DNA from: Spirochaetales bacterium
GTDB lineage: Bacteria > Spirochaetota > Spirochaetia > DSM-2461
Length of the DNA: 39,543 nucleotides
Direction of reading: 5' to 3'
NCBI GenBank assembly: GCA_022360655.1
Contig: JAKSCK010000041.1
Span: 1 to 39,543 of the forward strand
The notes under the pieces were generated by a model that worked only from the letters and a program-made list of their open reading frames with translations, had not been told where the DNA came from and ran no database searches. Position 1 is the stretch's first letter, and each line of letters opens with the position of its first letter. The translations under genes were made by a program, and so were the position numbers. Of the stretch, positions 7,086-15,646 are shown one piece after another.

Positions 7086-8759
7086 GTGCTCACAATTTAT
7101 CCACAAAAATCCTTCTTTACACCAGAAGATCCAGTCCAACTTGTTATGGAAAACAAGGGAAGTTCCACATCGGAAATCCTAAAAATCCATCACCTGACAA
7201 CCACGGTACAAGAGAAAGAAATTCTCCTTCCGGAAGGAACTTCCGTTCATAACATAGGAACCTTTCCCCTTGGTGGATACCGTGTCAGTCTCCAACAAGC
7301 CACCACGGCTTTTGATGTACAAGAGCCTCATCATCAGCCTTTACGCTATGGTTATCTCAGCCGTTTTGGTCAGGATGCTCCCTCTTCTAAAGCCGCCGCT
7401 CGATCCATGCTTCGCCTTCATGTTTCCGCCGTGATGTTTTATGACTGGATGTATAGACACCATGATCCTGTTGGAGGAGGGGAAGAGTACACCGATGCTC
7501 TAGGAGCTCCAGCCTCGTTGAAGGTTGTTCGTGATCGGATTCAGGCCTGTCATCAATCCGGTATGGCCGCCATGGCCTATGGAGCCTTCTATGCCTGCTG
7601 TCATGAATACTATGAGCAGCATCCTGAACAAGCCTTGTACGCCGCCCCAGAAGAACCAGAAGAACTCATCAATGAGTTCTTTATCATGGACATTTCTCAG
7701 CCCTCTCTCTGGCGAAAACATATCACGCAGAAATACGCCGAAGGACTCGAAGTCACGGGTTTTGATGGGTATCACCTTGATCAATATGGATATCCCAAAG
7801 AGGCACTCACAGCGGATGGCCGCCGGGTTTTCCTAGACCAGGATTTTCCCGATTTTATTGATGAAATGGCCCAGGCTGTGCGTCAAGTGCATCCTCAGAA
7901 ATTCAACACATTCAACAATGTGAACAATTGGCCCACCGACACCACCGCCAACAGTGATGTTGTGGGCACCTACATAGAAGTTTGGAAACCCTATGTGACC
8001 TATCGGCATCTGAAAAAACTCATTGATGATGCCCGCACCTTAGCACCGCGCAAACCAGTGGTTCTTTCAGCCTACATGGTTCCCTGGAAAGAGGCCGGTG
8101 AAAGTGTAGAACAAGCACAAAAAGCCCTTGATGCCACCCTGTTGGCCAATGCGGTTATTCTGGCCTCTGGAGGTTGGCAACTCATTTATGGTGAGCATCA
8201 GCACATTCTCCATGATCCGTACTATCTGAATGACTTCACCCTTTCCAATGACGCCTATGAACAGTTGCGACTCCAGGCCGATTTCTCCGTGATGCATCGA
8301 GAATTGCTTTCCCACCCCTCCCTGCGGGATCGAACCGAAGCCAATTTGAGCTTTCCAGAATATGGGGAAAGTTTTGCCGATGCCTCAGGCGGACAAGTAG
8401 CCGTTCGGGGAGTGGAAATCTCCCATGAACTCGACGGTGGACGTTTTGGATTCATTTACAAAGAACGGCCAGGTTGGAAAGTGGCCCACCTCATCAATCT
8501 TCTTGGGAATGACAGCCTTTGGAACACCCCCAAGAATCGCCCCGTACAGGCTCCATCCGTCCAATTGGAAATTGCCACCACAGCCAAGGTAAACGGCGTT
8601 TACTACGCCCAACCAGGGATTCAGGGAGGAATGCTTCAACCCCTGGATTGGAACATGGACCATTCTGGCAAAGGGATGAGCGTTCATGTTGAAATCCCTG
8701 CCCCTTTGTATTGGGGAATGGTGGTGATAGAGGAAGATCCCTCCGAGCTTCATTGCTAA
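7086..8759 (+). CDS. GH66 dextranase / cycloisomaltooligosaccharide-type glucanase, cytoplasmic
   Basis: A 557-residue family-66 glycoside hydrolase acting on alpha-1,6-glucans. The (beta/alpha)8 barrel carries VMFYDWMYRHHDP (116-128), GFDGYHLDQYG (225-235) with probable nucleophile D232, FNNVNNWPT (276-284) and VGTYIEVW (293-300) with probable acid/base E298. The positions agree in order with the Asp and Glu of characterised GH66 dextranases. The start is GTG at 7086, three bases after the permease stop, with GAAGGAG upstream. Unlike most secreted dextranases it has no signal peptide, anchor or carbohydrate-binding module, so it should work inside the cell on imported oligosaccharides before the GH15 enzyme. 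A transglycosylating (cyclising) activity cannot be excluded, although the insertion domains of cyclising enzymes are not obvious. Confidence 0.87.
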   Translation: MLTIYPQKSFFTPEDPVQLVMENKGSSTSEILKIHHLTTTVQEKEILLPEGTSVHNIGTFPLGGYRVSLQQATTAFDVQEPHHQPLRYGYLSRFGQDAPSSKAAARSMLRLHVSAVMFYDWMYRHHDPVGGGEEYTDALGAPASLKVVRDRIQACHQSGMAAMAYGAFYACCHEYYEQHPEQALYAAPEEPEELINEFFIMDISQPSLWRKHITQKYAEGLEVTGFDGYHLDQYGYPKEALTADGRRVFLDQDFPDFIDEMAQAVRQVHPQKFNTFNNVNNWPTDTTANSDVVGTYIEVWKPYVTYRHLKKLIDDARTLAPRKPVVLSAYMVPWKEAGESVEQAQKALDATLLANAVILASGGWQLIYGEHQHILHDPYYLNDFTLSNDAYEQLRLQADFSVMHRELLSHPSLRDRTEANLSFPEYGESFADASGGQVAVRGVEISHELDGGRFGFIYKERPGWKVAHLINLLGNDSLWNTPKNRPVQAPSVQLEIATTAKVNGVYYAQPGIQGGMLQPLDWNMDHSGKGMSVHVEIPAPLYWGMVVIEEDPSELHC

Positions 8760-8769
8760 AAGTGCATCA

Positions 8770-8800
8770 CTCCCCAAGATTGGTGGTTGATCTTGGGGAG
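8770..8800 (+). terminator. Hairpin terminator of the glucan operon
   Basis: CTCCCCAAGAT (8770-8780) and ATCTTGGGGAG (8790-8800) form an 11-bp perfect stem with a 9-base loop, 11 bases after the GH66 stop. Only a short pyrimidine tract follows, not a T-run, so termination may be partial or the hairpin may serve mRNA stability. Confidence 0.6.
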
Positions 8801-8810
8801 CTTCCCAACA

Positions 8811-8839
8811 TTGAATTTCCAATGCCCCTCTGCTAGCCT
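8811..8839 (+). promoter_or_regulatory. Possible luxS promoter
   Basis: TTGAAT (8811-8816), 17 bases, TAGCCT (8834-8839). The -10 is poor. The same TAGCCT at the same spacing is seen upstream of the GH29 gene, which is the only added support. Confidence 0.3.
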
Positions 8840-8881
8840 TAGCCTCATCAAGGAACCACCCCTTGAATGGAGGAACCTTCC

Positions 8882-9451
8882 ATGACAGAGAATCCCAACG
8901 TGGAGCAAGAGCAGGGCGTCATTGCCTCTTTCACCATAGATCACGACCATCTCAACCCCGGTGTTTATCTTTCCCGTGTGGCCCCTCAGTCCCTGAACAA
9001 CGGCACCGTGTATACCCTCACCTGGGATTACCGCGTGGTGAAGCCCAACACAAACAATTTCATGTCGCCCACAGAAGCGCACACCTTAGAGCATTTGATG
9101 GCCACCGAATTGCGCACCTCTCCCGGTTACAAAACCAAAGCGGAAGATTTGGTGTATGTGGGACCCATGGGTTGTGCCACCGGTTTTTACATCATCACTC
9201 AGGTTTCAGCGGCCTCACCCCTTTCACCTGAAGCCGAAACCCAGCTGTTTGATCAAGCCCAACAGGATGTGGCCCATGATCTCAAATTGGCCCTCGAACG
9301 CTTCCAATCCTACAGCTCCATTCCGGGTAGTACCGCCAAAGAATGTGGGAATTACCGATTGCATAATCTTGATGGAGCCCTCAAGCAAGCCAAACTCTTC
9401 CTCAAGGATTCCGCCACTTGGGAGTATGTTTATCCCACAACTCAGAGTTAG
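8882..9451 (+). CDS. luxS: S-ribosylhomocysteine lyase (LuxS)
   Basis: A 189-residue metalloenzyme that cleaves S-ribosylhomocysteine to homocysteine and DPD, the precursor of AI-2, within the activated methyl cycle. Diagnostic motifs are SFTIDHDHLNPGVYLSR (16-32), the metal-binding HTLEH (67-71), GPMGCATGFYI (94-104) with the catalytic cysteine C98, and KECGNYRLHNL with the third metal ligand C155. The ATG at 8882 has GGAGG eight bases upstream and gives a normal LuxS N-terminus; an ATG at 8867 in the same frame lacks as good a site. It stands alone between two hairpin-rich gaps. No pfs/mtnN or methionine gene is adjacent, so its role as signal or recycling enzyme is open. Confidence 0.96.
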   Translation: MTENPNVEQEQGVIASFTIDHDHLNPGVYLSRVAPQSLNNGTVYTLTWDYRVVKPNTNNFMSPTEAHTLEHLMATELRTSPGYKTKAEDLVYVGPMGCATGFYIITQVSAASPLSPEAETQLFDQAQQDVAHDLKLALERFQSYSSIPGSTAKECGNYRLHNLDGALKQAKLFLKDSATWEYVYPTTQS

Positions 9452-9664
9452 TTCAATTTCCTTGAACAGCCTGTTTTTGGCCCGGGCCGCTGCGCGCCCC
9501 GGGCCGACCCCGTCGCTCCCACTGTTTTTGGCTCAATTCTCCGCGCCGGGGTGTGGGAAGGGATTTCACTGATCATGGCAAAAATATGCCCTGATTAAGG
9601 CAAGAGCCTCCTCATGCATCCCCACAGAACCTTTCGGAGTGTATGATGATTTCAGGAGGCAGCC
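9452..9664. other. Intergenic region with GC-rich hairpin and duplicated 11-mer
   Basis: No gene seen. CTGTTTTTGGC occurs at 9471-9481 and again at 9522-9532. Between them GGCCCGGG (9479-9486) can pair with CCCGGGCC (9498-9505). A second CG-rich block (about 9540-9555) follows. The base composition differs sharply from the flanking genes. The right end (about 9600-9664) is the alr leader with a strong AGGAGG ribosome site. Confidence 0.5.
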
Positions 9665-10768
9665 ATGAGGGCCACCCGGGCGCTGATACACATCAACCAC
9701 TTTATTCATAATCTCCAACTTGTTCGCAGCCAATGTCCTCAACAGGCCATCTGTGTGGCGGTAAAAGCCGATGCCTACGGTCATGGTGCCATTCCTCTCT
9801 CTCAAGCCGCTCTTCAAAATGGTGCCACTCATCTGGCTGTGGCCACCCTAGAGGAAGCCGCCCAGCTCAGAGAAGCGGGCTTGAGCGCCCCCATTCTTCT
9901 CTTCAGTCTCCTCACACCAGAGGAAATCCCAGAGGCCGTTTCCCTCCATCTTCAGCCCTTTGAAACCAGTGCTCGGGGACTTGAGCTGTATGCTCAAGCC
10001 TCCGCCGCCCAAGGGCGGCGGACGGGCATCCACCTCAAGGTAGACACAGGCATGGGGCGCATTGGATGCCCCCCCGAGCAGGTGGCGGAATTGGCCTTAT
10101 TTATTCACCAATCCCCCCATCTGGAGTTGGCCGGATTGGCCACCCATTTTCCCTCAGCAGATGAGGAGGATCCCCATTACACCCAAGAGCAGGTTGGTCG
10201 CTTTCAGATGGCACTCCAGTCCTGTGCGTCTTTTGCTCCCCAGCAGATTCATGCCGCCAATTCTGGAGCCATTGTGGCTCATCCCCAGGCTCGTTTTACC
10301 ATGGTCCGTCCGGGCATCATGCTCTATGGCTATTATCCCTCTCATGATCAGAAGCGGCATTTGGATTTAAAACCGGTGATGGAACTTCGCTCCAAGTTGG
10401 TGCACATCAAACGAATCAAAAAGGGAGATACGGTGAGCTATGGGCGCAGCTGGACGGCTCCTCATGAGACGGTGATTGGCACCATTCCAGCCGGTTATGC
10501 GGATGGCTACAATCGTTTGCTCTCCAATCAAGGTTGGGTGGCCGTCAATGGACGGCAATGTCCTGTGGTGGGCCGAGTGTGCATGGACCAGTTTATGGTG
10601 GATCTTGGACCTCAGGCCCAGGATGAACTTTATGATGATGTGGTGCTCTTTGGTGGAGATGCTCCCGCTCCCAGTGCAGAGGACATCGCCGATTTGTGTC
10701 AAAGCATCAGCTATGAGGTGACCTGCCGGATTGATAAGCGGGTTCCACGGGTGTATGAAGGCCTTTGA
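9665..10768 (+). CDS. alr: Alanine racemase
   Basis: A 367-residue fold-type III PLP enzyme interconverting L- and D-alanine for peptidoglycan synthesis. The PLP lysine is K34 in VAVKADAYGHG (31-41). The second catalytic residue is the tyrosine of IPAGYADGYNRLL (Y278). Other family segments are KVDTGMGRIG (125-134), RPGIMLYGYYP (215-225) and GRVCMDQFMVDL. Length and motif order are normal for Alr. AGGAGG lies six bases before the ATG. The gene stands alone and converges with the TrmB gene; only a short 5-bp hairpin (10791-10804) lies between them. Confidence 0.96.
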   Translation: MRATRALIHINHFIHNLQLVRSQCPQQAICVAVKADAYGHGAIPLSQAALQNGATHLAVATLEEAAQLREAGLSAPILLFSLLTPEEIPEAVSLHLQPFETSARGLELYAQASAAQGRRTGIHLKVDTGMGRIGCPPEQVAELALFIHQSPHLELAGLATHFPSADEEDPHYTQEQVGRFQMALQSCASFAPQQIHAANSGAIVAHPQARFTMVRPGIMLYGYYPSHDQKRHLDLKPVMELRSKLVHIKRIKKGDTVSYGRSWTAPHETVIGTIPAGYADGYNRLLSNQGWVAVNGRQCPVVGRVCMDQFMVDLGPQAQDELYDDVVLFGGDAPAPSAEDIADLCQSISYEVTCRIDKRVPRVYEGL

Positions 10769-10818
10769 CGAAGGTCAAACGGTGAACCCACCGGCAAGAG
10801 CCGGGGTCGATTTAAGAA

Positions 10819-11625
10819 TTAATGGTGGTAGAATTTGTCTCGCAGATGCGCCAAGTTTTCACCAAAAACCTCATCCATCCGAGGGCCAAATTCCTGGCGA
10901 ATTTCAGCCAGGTACAAATCATGGATGATGTAGCCCTCTATCGAACTCACTAATCCTCGGTTTTTGGTCCAAATCACCTGGCCGGGGAGGGTTCCTCCAA
11001 GATTGCCTGAAACCGCAGCAAGACCGTCAAAGGCCGCATCCACAGTCCTGCCTGTTTCCTCTGTGGGAGGCATGTGCTCGGTGCCATGATGGTAGACGGT
11101 AGCAAAATCCAGTTGGGCTTTCCCATAGAGTAAGATAAACGTTTTGACTCCTCTTTCATGAGCGTTGCGAAGAACGGGCTCCAGGACGGTCAATTCTTCT
11201 TCCCAGAGGCCAATGAATATGCGGTCAGTAGCCTCTTCAATCAGGTTCTCACATCTGTCGAGCGTCTCATCCCGATTCCGTAGGTTCCATACTGGGTCAA
11301 AGTCCGCCCGAAAGTTTAGGCTTTTGAGATGAACTCCCACCCGGGCTGTGAGACGGGCGGAATCCCGGCGAAGTTTTTCCATCAAATCATCAGGAGAGAG
11401 GGGGGTGAAGAGTTCGGGGTTTGCTCCACGACTGGCCGCAAACCCTTTTTTAATGAGACGCCGGGTGATGTCATACACCCGGGAATGGGGGACGCCCGAG
11501 TCCTGGGAAACGGTATAGGCACTGGCAGGATGGTTCTTGAGAAGAGCCAAGTACACTTTGCCTTCGTACTCTGTGAATCCCAGGTCTTTGAGGTCGGCAA
11601 GAATACCGTCGAGGGCGTCGGCCAT
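10819..11625 (-). CDS. TrmB-family transcriptional regulator
   Basis: A 268-residue protein with an N-terminal winged-helix domain of the TrmB type (LGFTEYEGKVYLALLKNHPASAYTVSQDSGVPHSRVYDITRRLIKKGF, residues 15-61). A short helical linker (LMEKLRRDSARLTARVGVHLKSL) and a C-terminal PLD-like effector domain (DRIFIGLWEEELTVLEPVLRNAHERGVKTFILLYG) follow. TrmB proteins in archaea and some bacteria sense sugars or other small metabolites and bind DNA as dimers. The gene starts two bases after the stop of the ornithine carbamoyltransferase gene and must be co-transcribed with it, so it probably controls arginine/ornithine metabolism. The ligand is unknown. It has its own weak SD within the upstream gene. 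Confidence 0.88.
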   Translation of the reverse strand: MADALDGILADLKDLGFTEYEGKVYLALLKNHPASAYTVSQDSGVPHSRVYDITRRLIKKGFAASRGANPELFTPLSPDDLMEKLRRDSARLTARVGVHLKSLNFRADFDPVWNLRNRDETLDRCENLIEEATDRIFIGLWEEELTVLEPVLRNAHERGVKTFILLYGKAQLDFATVYHHGTEHMPPTEETGRTVDAAFDGLAAVSGNLGGTLPGQVIWTKNRGLVSSIEGYIIHDLYLAEIRQEFGPRMDEVFGENLAHLRDKFYHH

Positions 11626-11627
11626 GA

Positions 11628-12623
11628 TTAGAGATTCCCGATGGTGGCCACCATCACAGCTTTGATGGTGTGCATGCGGTTCTCGGCTTCATCAAACACA
11701 ATGGAATGCGGGCTTCGGAAGACTTCATCCGTCACTTCCATTTCTTCCATGCCATGCTGCTCTTTAACTTCCCGGCCAATGATGGTTTCTTGGTCATGGA
11801 AGGCAGGGAGGCAGTGCATGAATTTCACATCTGGATTTCCTGTGGCATCCAGCATGGCCTGGTTCACCTGGTAGGGAGAGAGCATTTCAATGCGTTCGGC
11901 AAAGCGGTCTTCTTCTCCCATGCTCACCCAAACATCGGTGTAAATCACATCAGCGCCATGCACTCCGGCCTGGATTTCATCCGTGAGTTCAATGATGGCC
12001 CCTGTTTCTGCAGCAATGCGGCGGGCTTCTTCCACCAGGCCTTGTTCAGGGAACAGGGACTTGGGGGCCACTCCTCGGAAGGTCATGCCCATTTTGGCCG
12101 CGGCCAGCATGAGGGAATTGCCCATGTTGTTACGGGCATCGCCCACATAGGCCAAAGTCACCTGGTTCAAGGGCTTGTTCACATGCTCCTCAATGGTGAG
12201 GAAGTCGGCCAGAATTTGGGTGGGATGCCACATATCAGTGAGGCCATTCCAGACGGGAACTCCGGCATGGGCGGCTAAGGCATCAACAGTGGCCTGCTCA
12301 AAGCCTCGGAATTCAATGCCGTCATAGTAGCGGCCCAGCACCTTGGCGGTATCTTCAATAGATTCTTTTTTGCCCATTTGGCTGTTGGTGAGGAAGGTGA
12401 CACGAGCTCCTTCATCAAAGGCAGCCACTTCAAAGGCACAACGGGTTCGGGTGGAGGTTTTCTCAAAAAGAAGAACAATATTTTTGCCTTCCAAAAGATT
12501 TCCCCGGATTCCGGCCAGCTTCTTGGCCTTCAGTTCACGAGAAAGATCAAGAAGATAACGAATTTCTCTTGGTGTGAAGTCTTTGAGGGCCAGGAGGTGG
12601 CGGCCTTTGAGATTAACGGGCAT
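11628..12623 (-). CDS. Ornithine carbamoyltransferase
   Basis: A 331-residue enzyme that interconverts ornithine plus carbamoyl phosphate and citrulline plus phosphate. Signature residues are STRTR (57-61, carbamoyl phosphate), HPTQ (133-136), DARNNMGNS (162-170), the ornithine-binding VSMGEE and HCLPAFH (270-276) with the catalytic cysteine. The sequence resembles the ArgF/ArcB group. The gene is not in an arginine biosynthesis cluster, and this genome ferments ornithine (ort operon at the left edge), so a catabolic ArcB role in the arginine deiminase route is plausible. Sequence alone does not separate ArgF from ArcB. AAGGAG precedes the ATG. It is followed after two bases by a TrmB regulator. 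Confidence 0.93.
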   Translation of the reverse strand: MPVNLKGRHLLALKDFTPREIRYLLDLSRELKAKKLAGIRGNLLEGKNIVLLFEKTSTRTRCAFEVAAFDEGARVTFLTNSQMGKKESIEDTAKVLGRYYDGIEFRGFEQATVDALAAHAGVPVWNGLTDMWHPTQILADFLTIEEHVNKPLNQVTLAYVGDARNNMGNSLMLAAAKMGMTFRGVAPKSLFPEQGLVEEARRIAAETGAIIELTDEIQAGVHGADVIYTDVWVSMGEEDRFAERIEMLSPYQVNQAMLDATGNPDVKFMHCLPAFHDQETIIGREVKEQHGMEEMEVTDEVFRSPHSIVFDEAENRMHTIKAVMVATIGNL

Positions 12624-12653
12624 ACAAAGCTCCTTAGGAGGGTAATGACTTTT

Positions 12654-12682
12654 GTTTTACACTGGAACAAGAAGGGATTCAA
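12654..12682 (-). promoter_or_regulatory. Possible promoter of the ornithine carbamoyltransferase operon
   Basis: On the minus strand TTGAAT (12682-12677), 17 bases, TAAAAC (12659-12654), each four of six matches, about 30 bases before the start codon. The rest of the 12624-12776 gap holds no recognisable gene and no convincing arginine-box palindrome. Confidence 0.35.
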
Positions 12683-12776
12683 GATGATGTCACCACTTCA
12701 GTAGTAAAAGCCTTGTTTTTGCCCAAGAGGCCCAAGACTAGAACGGTCATTCCCCCCGAATGTTCAACAATAATCT

Positions 12777-13643
12777 CTATTCTGAATCCACTTTTGGAAG
12801 GATAGAATCCTGAAAGAGGGTGAGCCATTCCTTGGGATGGGAGGGACGGAAGCGCATCAAAAAACCACCCTGGTGCACAAACAGCAAGTCATGGGGGGAG
12901 CTTTTGGTAAAATCAAGGTGCTTGTACCCATGATCGGTGCGGTACAGGGTGCGAATGGAGGCATCGTTTTTATCATAGCCATAGACGGCCACGGCCTGAT
13001 GCTCATCCACAATATGCCGATCAATACTCCGCAGACCGTCGGTGATTTCTCTGGGAGGATGTTCGGTGTACACCAACACGGTGAGACCTTCAATCACCTC
13101 AGGCACAAGACGTCCTGGGAAGGACGCCCATTCGGTGGCATTCTGTTTTACCTTCTCAAAATCAATCTTCTGACGAAGGCCTTCAGAAACTAAACGGAGC
13201 ACAGAAAGAGGATCTGTTTCAAAGGTTTTGGCCAATAATTGATGGGCAAATCCCCAATAGTCCCGACTTTCACTCACATGGTCAAAGTCATCCAGGCTCC
13301 GGGCCCCTTGGGTGTCCACTCGGGATACCAATTCAAAGTAGGCTTCCAGATCGGTGCCTTGAAGTTCGGGGAAAAAATGATGAAAGACCAGGGCGGCCGC
13401 ACTGGAGAGTTCCCGGTCTTGATGATGATCAAAGAGACGGTTTTCGGGCTCAAATTTTAAGCCGCAGTCCACCACCCAGGCCTGGGGAGGGACTTGGCTT
13501 TCAGCCACCATACGGGCCACATCTTCTGTGTTGAGACGAAGAACATCCTCAGGCATTTCCCCTTTGACTAAGACAATCAGGGCGGCGGCGAGAATCTCAT
13601 CAATATGGGCTTTCCCTGCATGGGTGATGACTTGATAGGGCAC
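12777..13643 (-). CDS. MYG1/UPF0160-family DHH-like metal-dependent hydrolase
   Basis: A 288-residue protein of the MYG1 family, related to DHH phosphoesterases; the eukaryotic member is reported as an exonuclease. Putative metal ligands are THAGKAHIDE (7-16, with H8, H13, D15), VVDCG with D59, and LFDHHQD (70-76, the DHH core). The C-terminal half contains GYDKNDASIRTLYRTDHGY and LLFVHQGGFLMRF typical of the family. The start is GTG at 13643 without a clear SD sequence, so the exact N-terminus is less certain. Its substrate is not known here, and the neighbours (ornithine carbamoyltransferase, chemoreceptor) do not suggest one. Confidence 0.85.
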   Translation of the reverse strand: MPYQVITHAGKAHIDEILAAALIVLVKGEMPEDVLRLNTEDVARMVAESQVPPQAWVVDCGLKFEPENRLFDHHQDRELSSAAALVFHHFFPELQGTDLEAYFELVSRVDTQGARSLDDFDHVSESRDYWGFAHQLLAKTFETDPLSVLRLVSEGLRQKIDFEKVKQNATEWASFPGRLVPEVIEGLTVLVYTEHPPREITDGLRSIDRHIVDEHQAVAVYGYDKNDASIRTLYRTDHGYKHLDFTKSSPHDLLFVHQGGFLMRFRPSHPKEWLTLFQDSILPKVDSE

Positions 13644-13699
13644 ACAAAGACGGTAACATGGTGAGGGGTGGGGGGAAAAGGGGGCCTATTCTTTTCCCC

Positions 13700-13795
13700 G
13701 CGTCAGGGATTGGAGGGGCGGCAAAGCCGGTCCTTGACCGAAGGGCAAGGACGGTACCCCCGCAAAGCCCAACCCCCGGCTGGCCGGGGGGACGC
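13700..13795 (+). repeat. Divergent structured GC-rich element (same architecture as the 143/144-bp repeats)
   Basis: A 96-bp G+C-rich element between the MYG1 and chemoreceptor genes. The ends GCGTC (13700-13704) and GACGC (13791-13795) are complementary. Inside are AGGGATTG directly after the left end, two AAAGCC motifs, a hairpin GTCCTTG/CAAGGAC, and a strong hairpin CCCCCGG/CCGGGGG before the right end. The repeats at 28892 and 39006, read on the minus strand, have the same order with ends GCGAG/CTCGC. Whether it is transcribed is unknown. Confidence 0.6.
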
Positions 13796-13809
13796 CCAAA
13801 AAGGATGTC

Positions 13810-15504
13810 TTAGATTTTTTGGAGTTTTTGTCCAAGTTCGGTCACGGAATCGCGGGTTTGAGTTCCAAGGCTACGAACGGTTTCGGTTTGGTTTTCAATG
13901 CCACTGAAGGCGGAGAGGGCGCGTTCCAGACGTTGTCGGCTCTCTGTGGCCATGGAGGCGAGTCGGCTTACTTGCAGGTTATTCTCTTGGATGCGCGTTT
14001 CAAGGTCTTCCACGTCATTGGCATTGCGAGAGGCAATATCCCGGATGGTGCCCACCACGGAATCCATTTCACGCGCGCCTTCATTCATTTCTTGGAGTCC
14101 CAGGAGCAGCTGTCCGATGCCTTCAGAAATGGAGCCCACATCGCCGGCGAGGGTGTCCATGACGGAGGAGGCTTGGGCATTGCGTTCGGCGGCCAGGCTG
14201 ATGCTTTCATCCGAGGCGTTCAAATCCTGCTTGATGCGGCCGGTGCTTTCATTGGTGGTTTCAGAAAGTTTGCGAATTTCATCGGCCACAACACTGAATC
14301 CTCGTCCCGCTTCACCAGCATGAGCGGCTTCAATGGCGGCATTCATGGCCAAGAGATTGGTTTGGGAGGCCACGGAGTCAATCACGGAAATGACTTCCAT
14401 CACCTCACTTTCGGTTTCTTTGATGCGCTTCATGGCGGCATTAAGGCCTTCCATGGTGTTTAAACCTTCGGTGGCCCGTTTCTCGAGTGTCTCCAGGTTG
14501 TCTTGTCGGCTTCGGGAGAGAGAGGAGAGGTTTTGGATGGTGGAGGTCATTTGCTCAATGGCCGCGGCGGTTTCTTCTACAGAAGCGCTTTGCTCAGTGG
14601 ACGATTGGCGAAGGCGTTCGGCGGCTTCTGCTGCAGCACTGGAATTTCCACCAAAAGCCGCCAGAGCCGTATCTAATGTGGAGAGTCCATCTTCAATGCC
14701 CCGGAGATCTTCCAGTGCGGTTCGTAAGCCTTGAAGGGTTTCCCCGGCCGTGCCTTCCAGAACATCACCAATTTTCATGGAGCTCTGAGCGGTTTCCAAC
14801 AATTCGCGGATGGCCTGATAACGCTCTTGGCTCTCTTGCATTTCCTGTTCGGTGATTTTCAGGAGAGTCCGGGAATCTGTGCGAACAAAATAGGCGGCGA
14901 TGATGATGGCAGCATATATAAGAATCATTGCGATGAGATCATTCCAAATGTAATGACTGACAACGTCAATTTTCAGTGTTTCAGGAACACCCATGGTGAG
15001 AAGGGTTTGGTGAAATTCATCAAAATTTTCATAGGGAAAACCTTGGGTTCCAAAAGGTAAATCAGAAGAAAGAAACAGTATTTTGGAAACAATGGGCATG
15101 GCAATGAGTAGGACTGATGAGACGATGAACAGTTTTTTGTTGGAGGAGGTAAGGAGTAAATCCATCAAAATGATGACGCCTGTGAGGGACAGGAGGGGAA
15201 TATCGTAGCTTCGGTCTACACCAAAGAGGAAGACGGCAGAATAGAAGATGGCCAGGGCGGAATAGTGGAGAGAGGCCGAGGCATTGGATTTTCCCTTTTG
15301 AAGGACTGTCATGGCAATGATGTTGGCCACCATCAGGATGAGAACAGGGATGAGAACTTCCACAAAATGGATGATGAGAGGAGTGGCACAGGCCAAGAGT
15401 CCTGTGATGAGGGCTTCAAGGGTCCAAAGACGTTTGACCCGGAGCCGTTCAGCCAGGGGATGATTTTGGTAATATCCGAGGATTTTGGGTAATAAAATTG
15501 ACAT
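13810..15504 (-). CDS. Methyl-accepting chemotaxis protein with multi-helix membrane domain
   Basis: A 564-residue chemoreceptor. The N-terminal 210 residues hold about six hydrophobic membrane segments (for example [51 protein letters not shown]) and only one short exposed loop (about 148-188). It therefore lacks the usual periplasmic ligand-binding domain. The cytoplasmic coiled coil contains the highly conserved CheA/CheW-contact hairpin at about 375-418 ([34 protein letters not shown]), with methylation-type Glu/Gln-rich helices on both sides. No HAMP domain is obvious. CAGGAGAAG precedes the ATG. The signal may be membrane energy or redox state, which is speculative. No che genes are adjacent. 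Confidence 0.93.
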   Translation of the reverse strand: MSILLPKILGYYQNHPLAERLRVKRLWTLEALITGLLACATPLIIHFVEVLIPVLILMVANIIAMTVLQKGKSNASASLHYSALAIFYSAVFLFGVDRSYDIPLLSLTGVIILMDLLLTSSNKKLFIVSSVLLIAMPIVSKILFLSSDLPFGTQGFPYENFDEFHQTLLTMGVPETLKIDVVSHYIWNDLIAMILIYAAIIIAAYFVRTDSRTLLKITEQEMQESQERYQAIRELLETAQSSMKIGDVLEGTAGETLQGLRTALEDLRGIEDGLSTLDTALAAFGGNSSAAAEAAERLRQSSTEQSASVEETAAAIEQMTSTIQNLSSLSRSRQDNLETLEKRATEGLNTMEGLNAAMKRIKETESEVMEVISVIDSVASQTNLLAMNAAIEAAHAGEAGRGFSVVADEIRKLSETTNESTGRIKQDLNASDESISLAAERNAQASSVMDTLAGDVGSISEGIGQLLLGLQEMNEGAREMDSVVGTIRDIASRNANDVEDLETRIQENNLQVSRLASMATESRQRLERALSAFSGIENQTETVRSLGTQTRDSVTELGQKLQKI

Positions 15505-15596
15505 GAACTTCTCCTGATGGATTTTCCTGGTTCATCCTATCATAACAAGAAGCTTAGTGGGATTGGTAGTTTCAATGTACTAAAACCAAAAATCGA

Positions 15597-15621
15597 CCCC
15601 GAGGTGAGATGCACCTCGGGG
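15597..15621 (-). terminator. Rho-independent terminator of the flavodiiron protein gene
   Basis: CCCCGAGGTG (15597-15606) and CACCTCGGGG (15612-15621) form a perfect 10-bp stem with a 5-base loop. On the minus strand the stem is followed by a T-rich run (cgatttttggtttt). It lies 25 bases past the fprA stop. Confidence 0.88.
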
Positions 15622-15646
15622 TGGGGAGAATCCATGGAGAAATGGA

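Noticed and set aside
11670..12278. 202-codon plus-strand open frame inside the ornithine carbamoyltransferase gene
   Set aside because: His/Phe-rich shadow of the real gene; no ribosome site or promoter.
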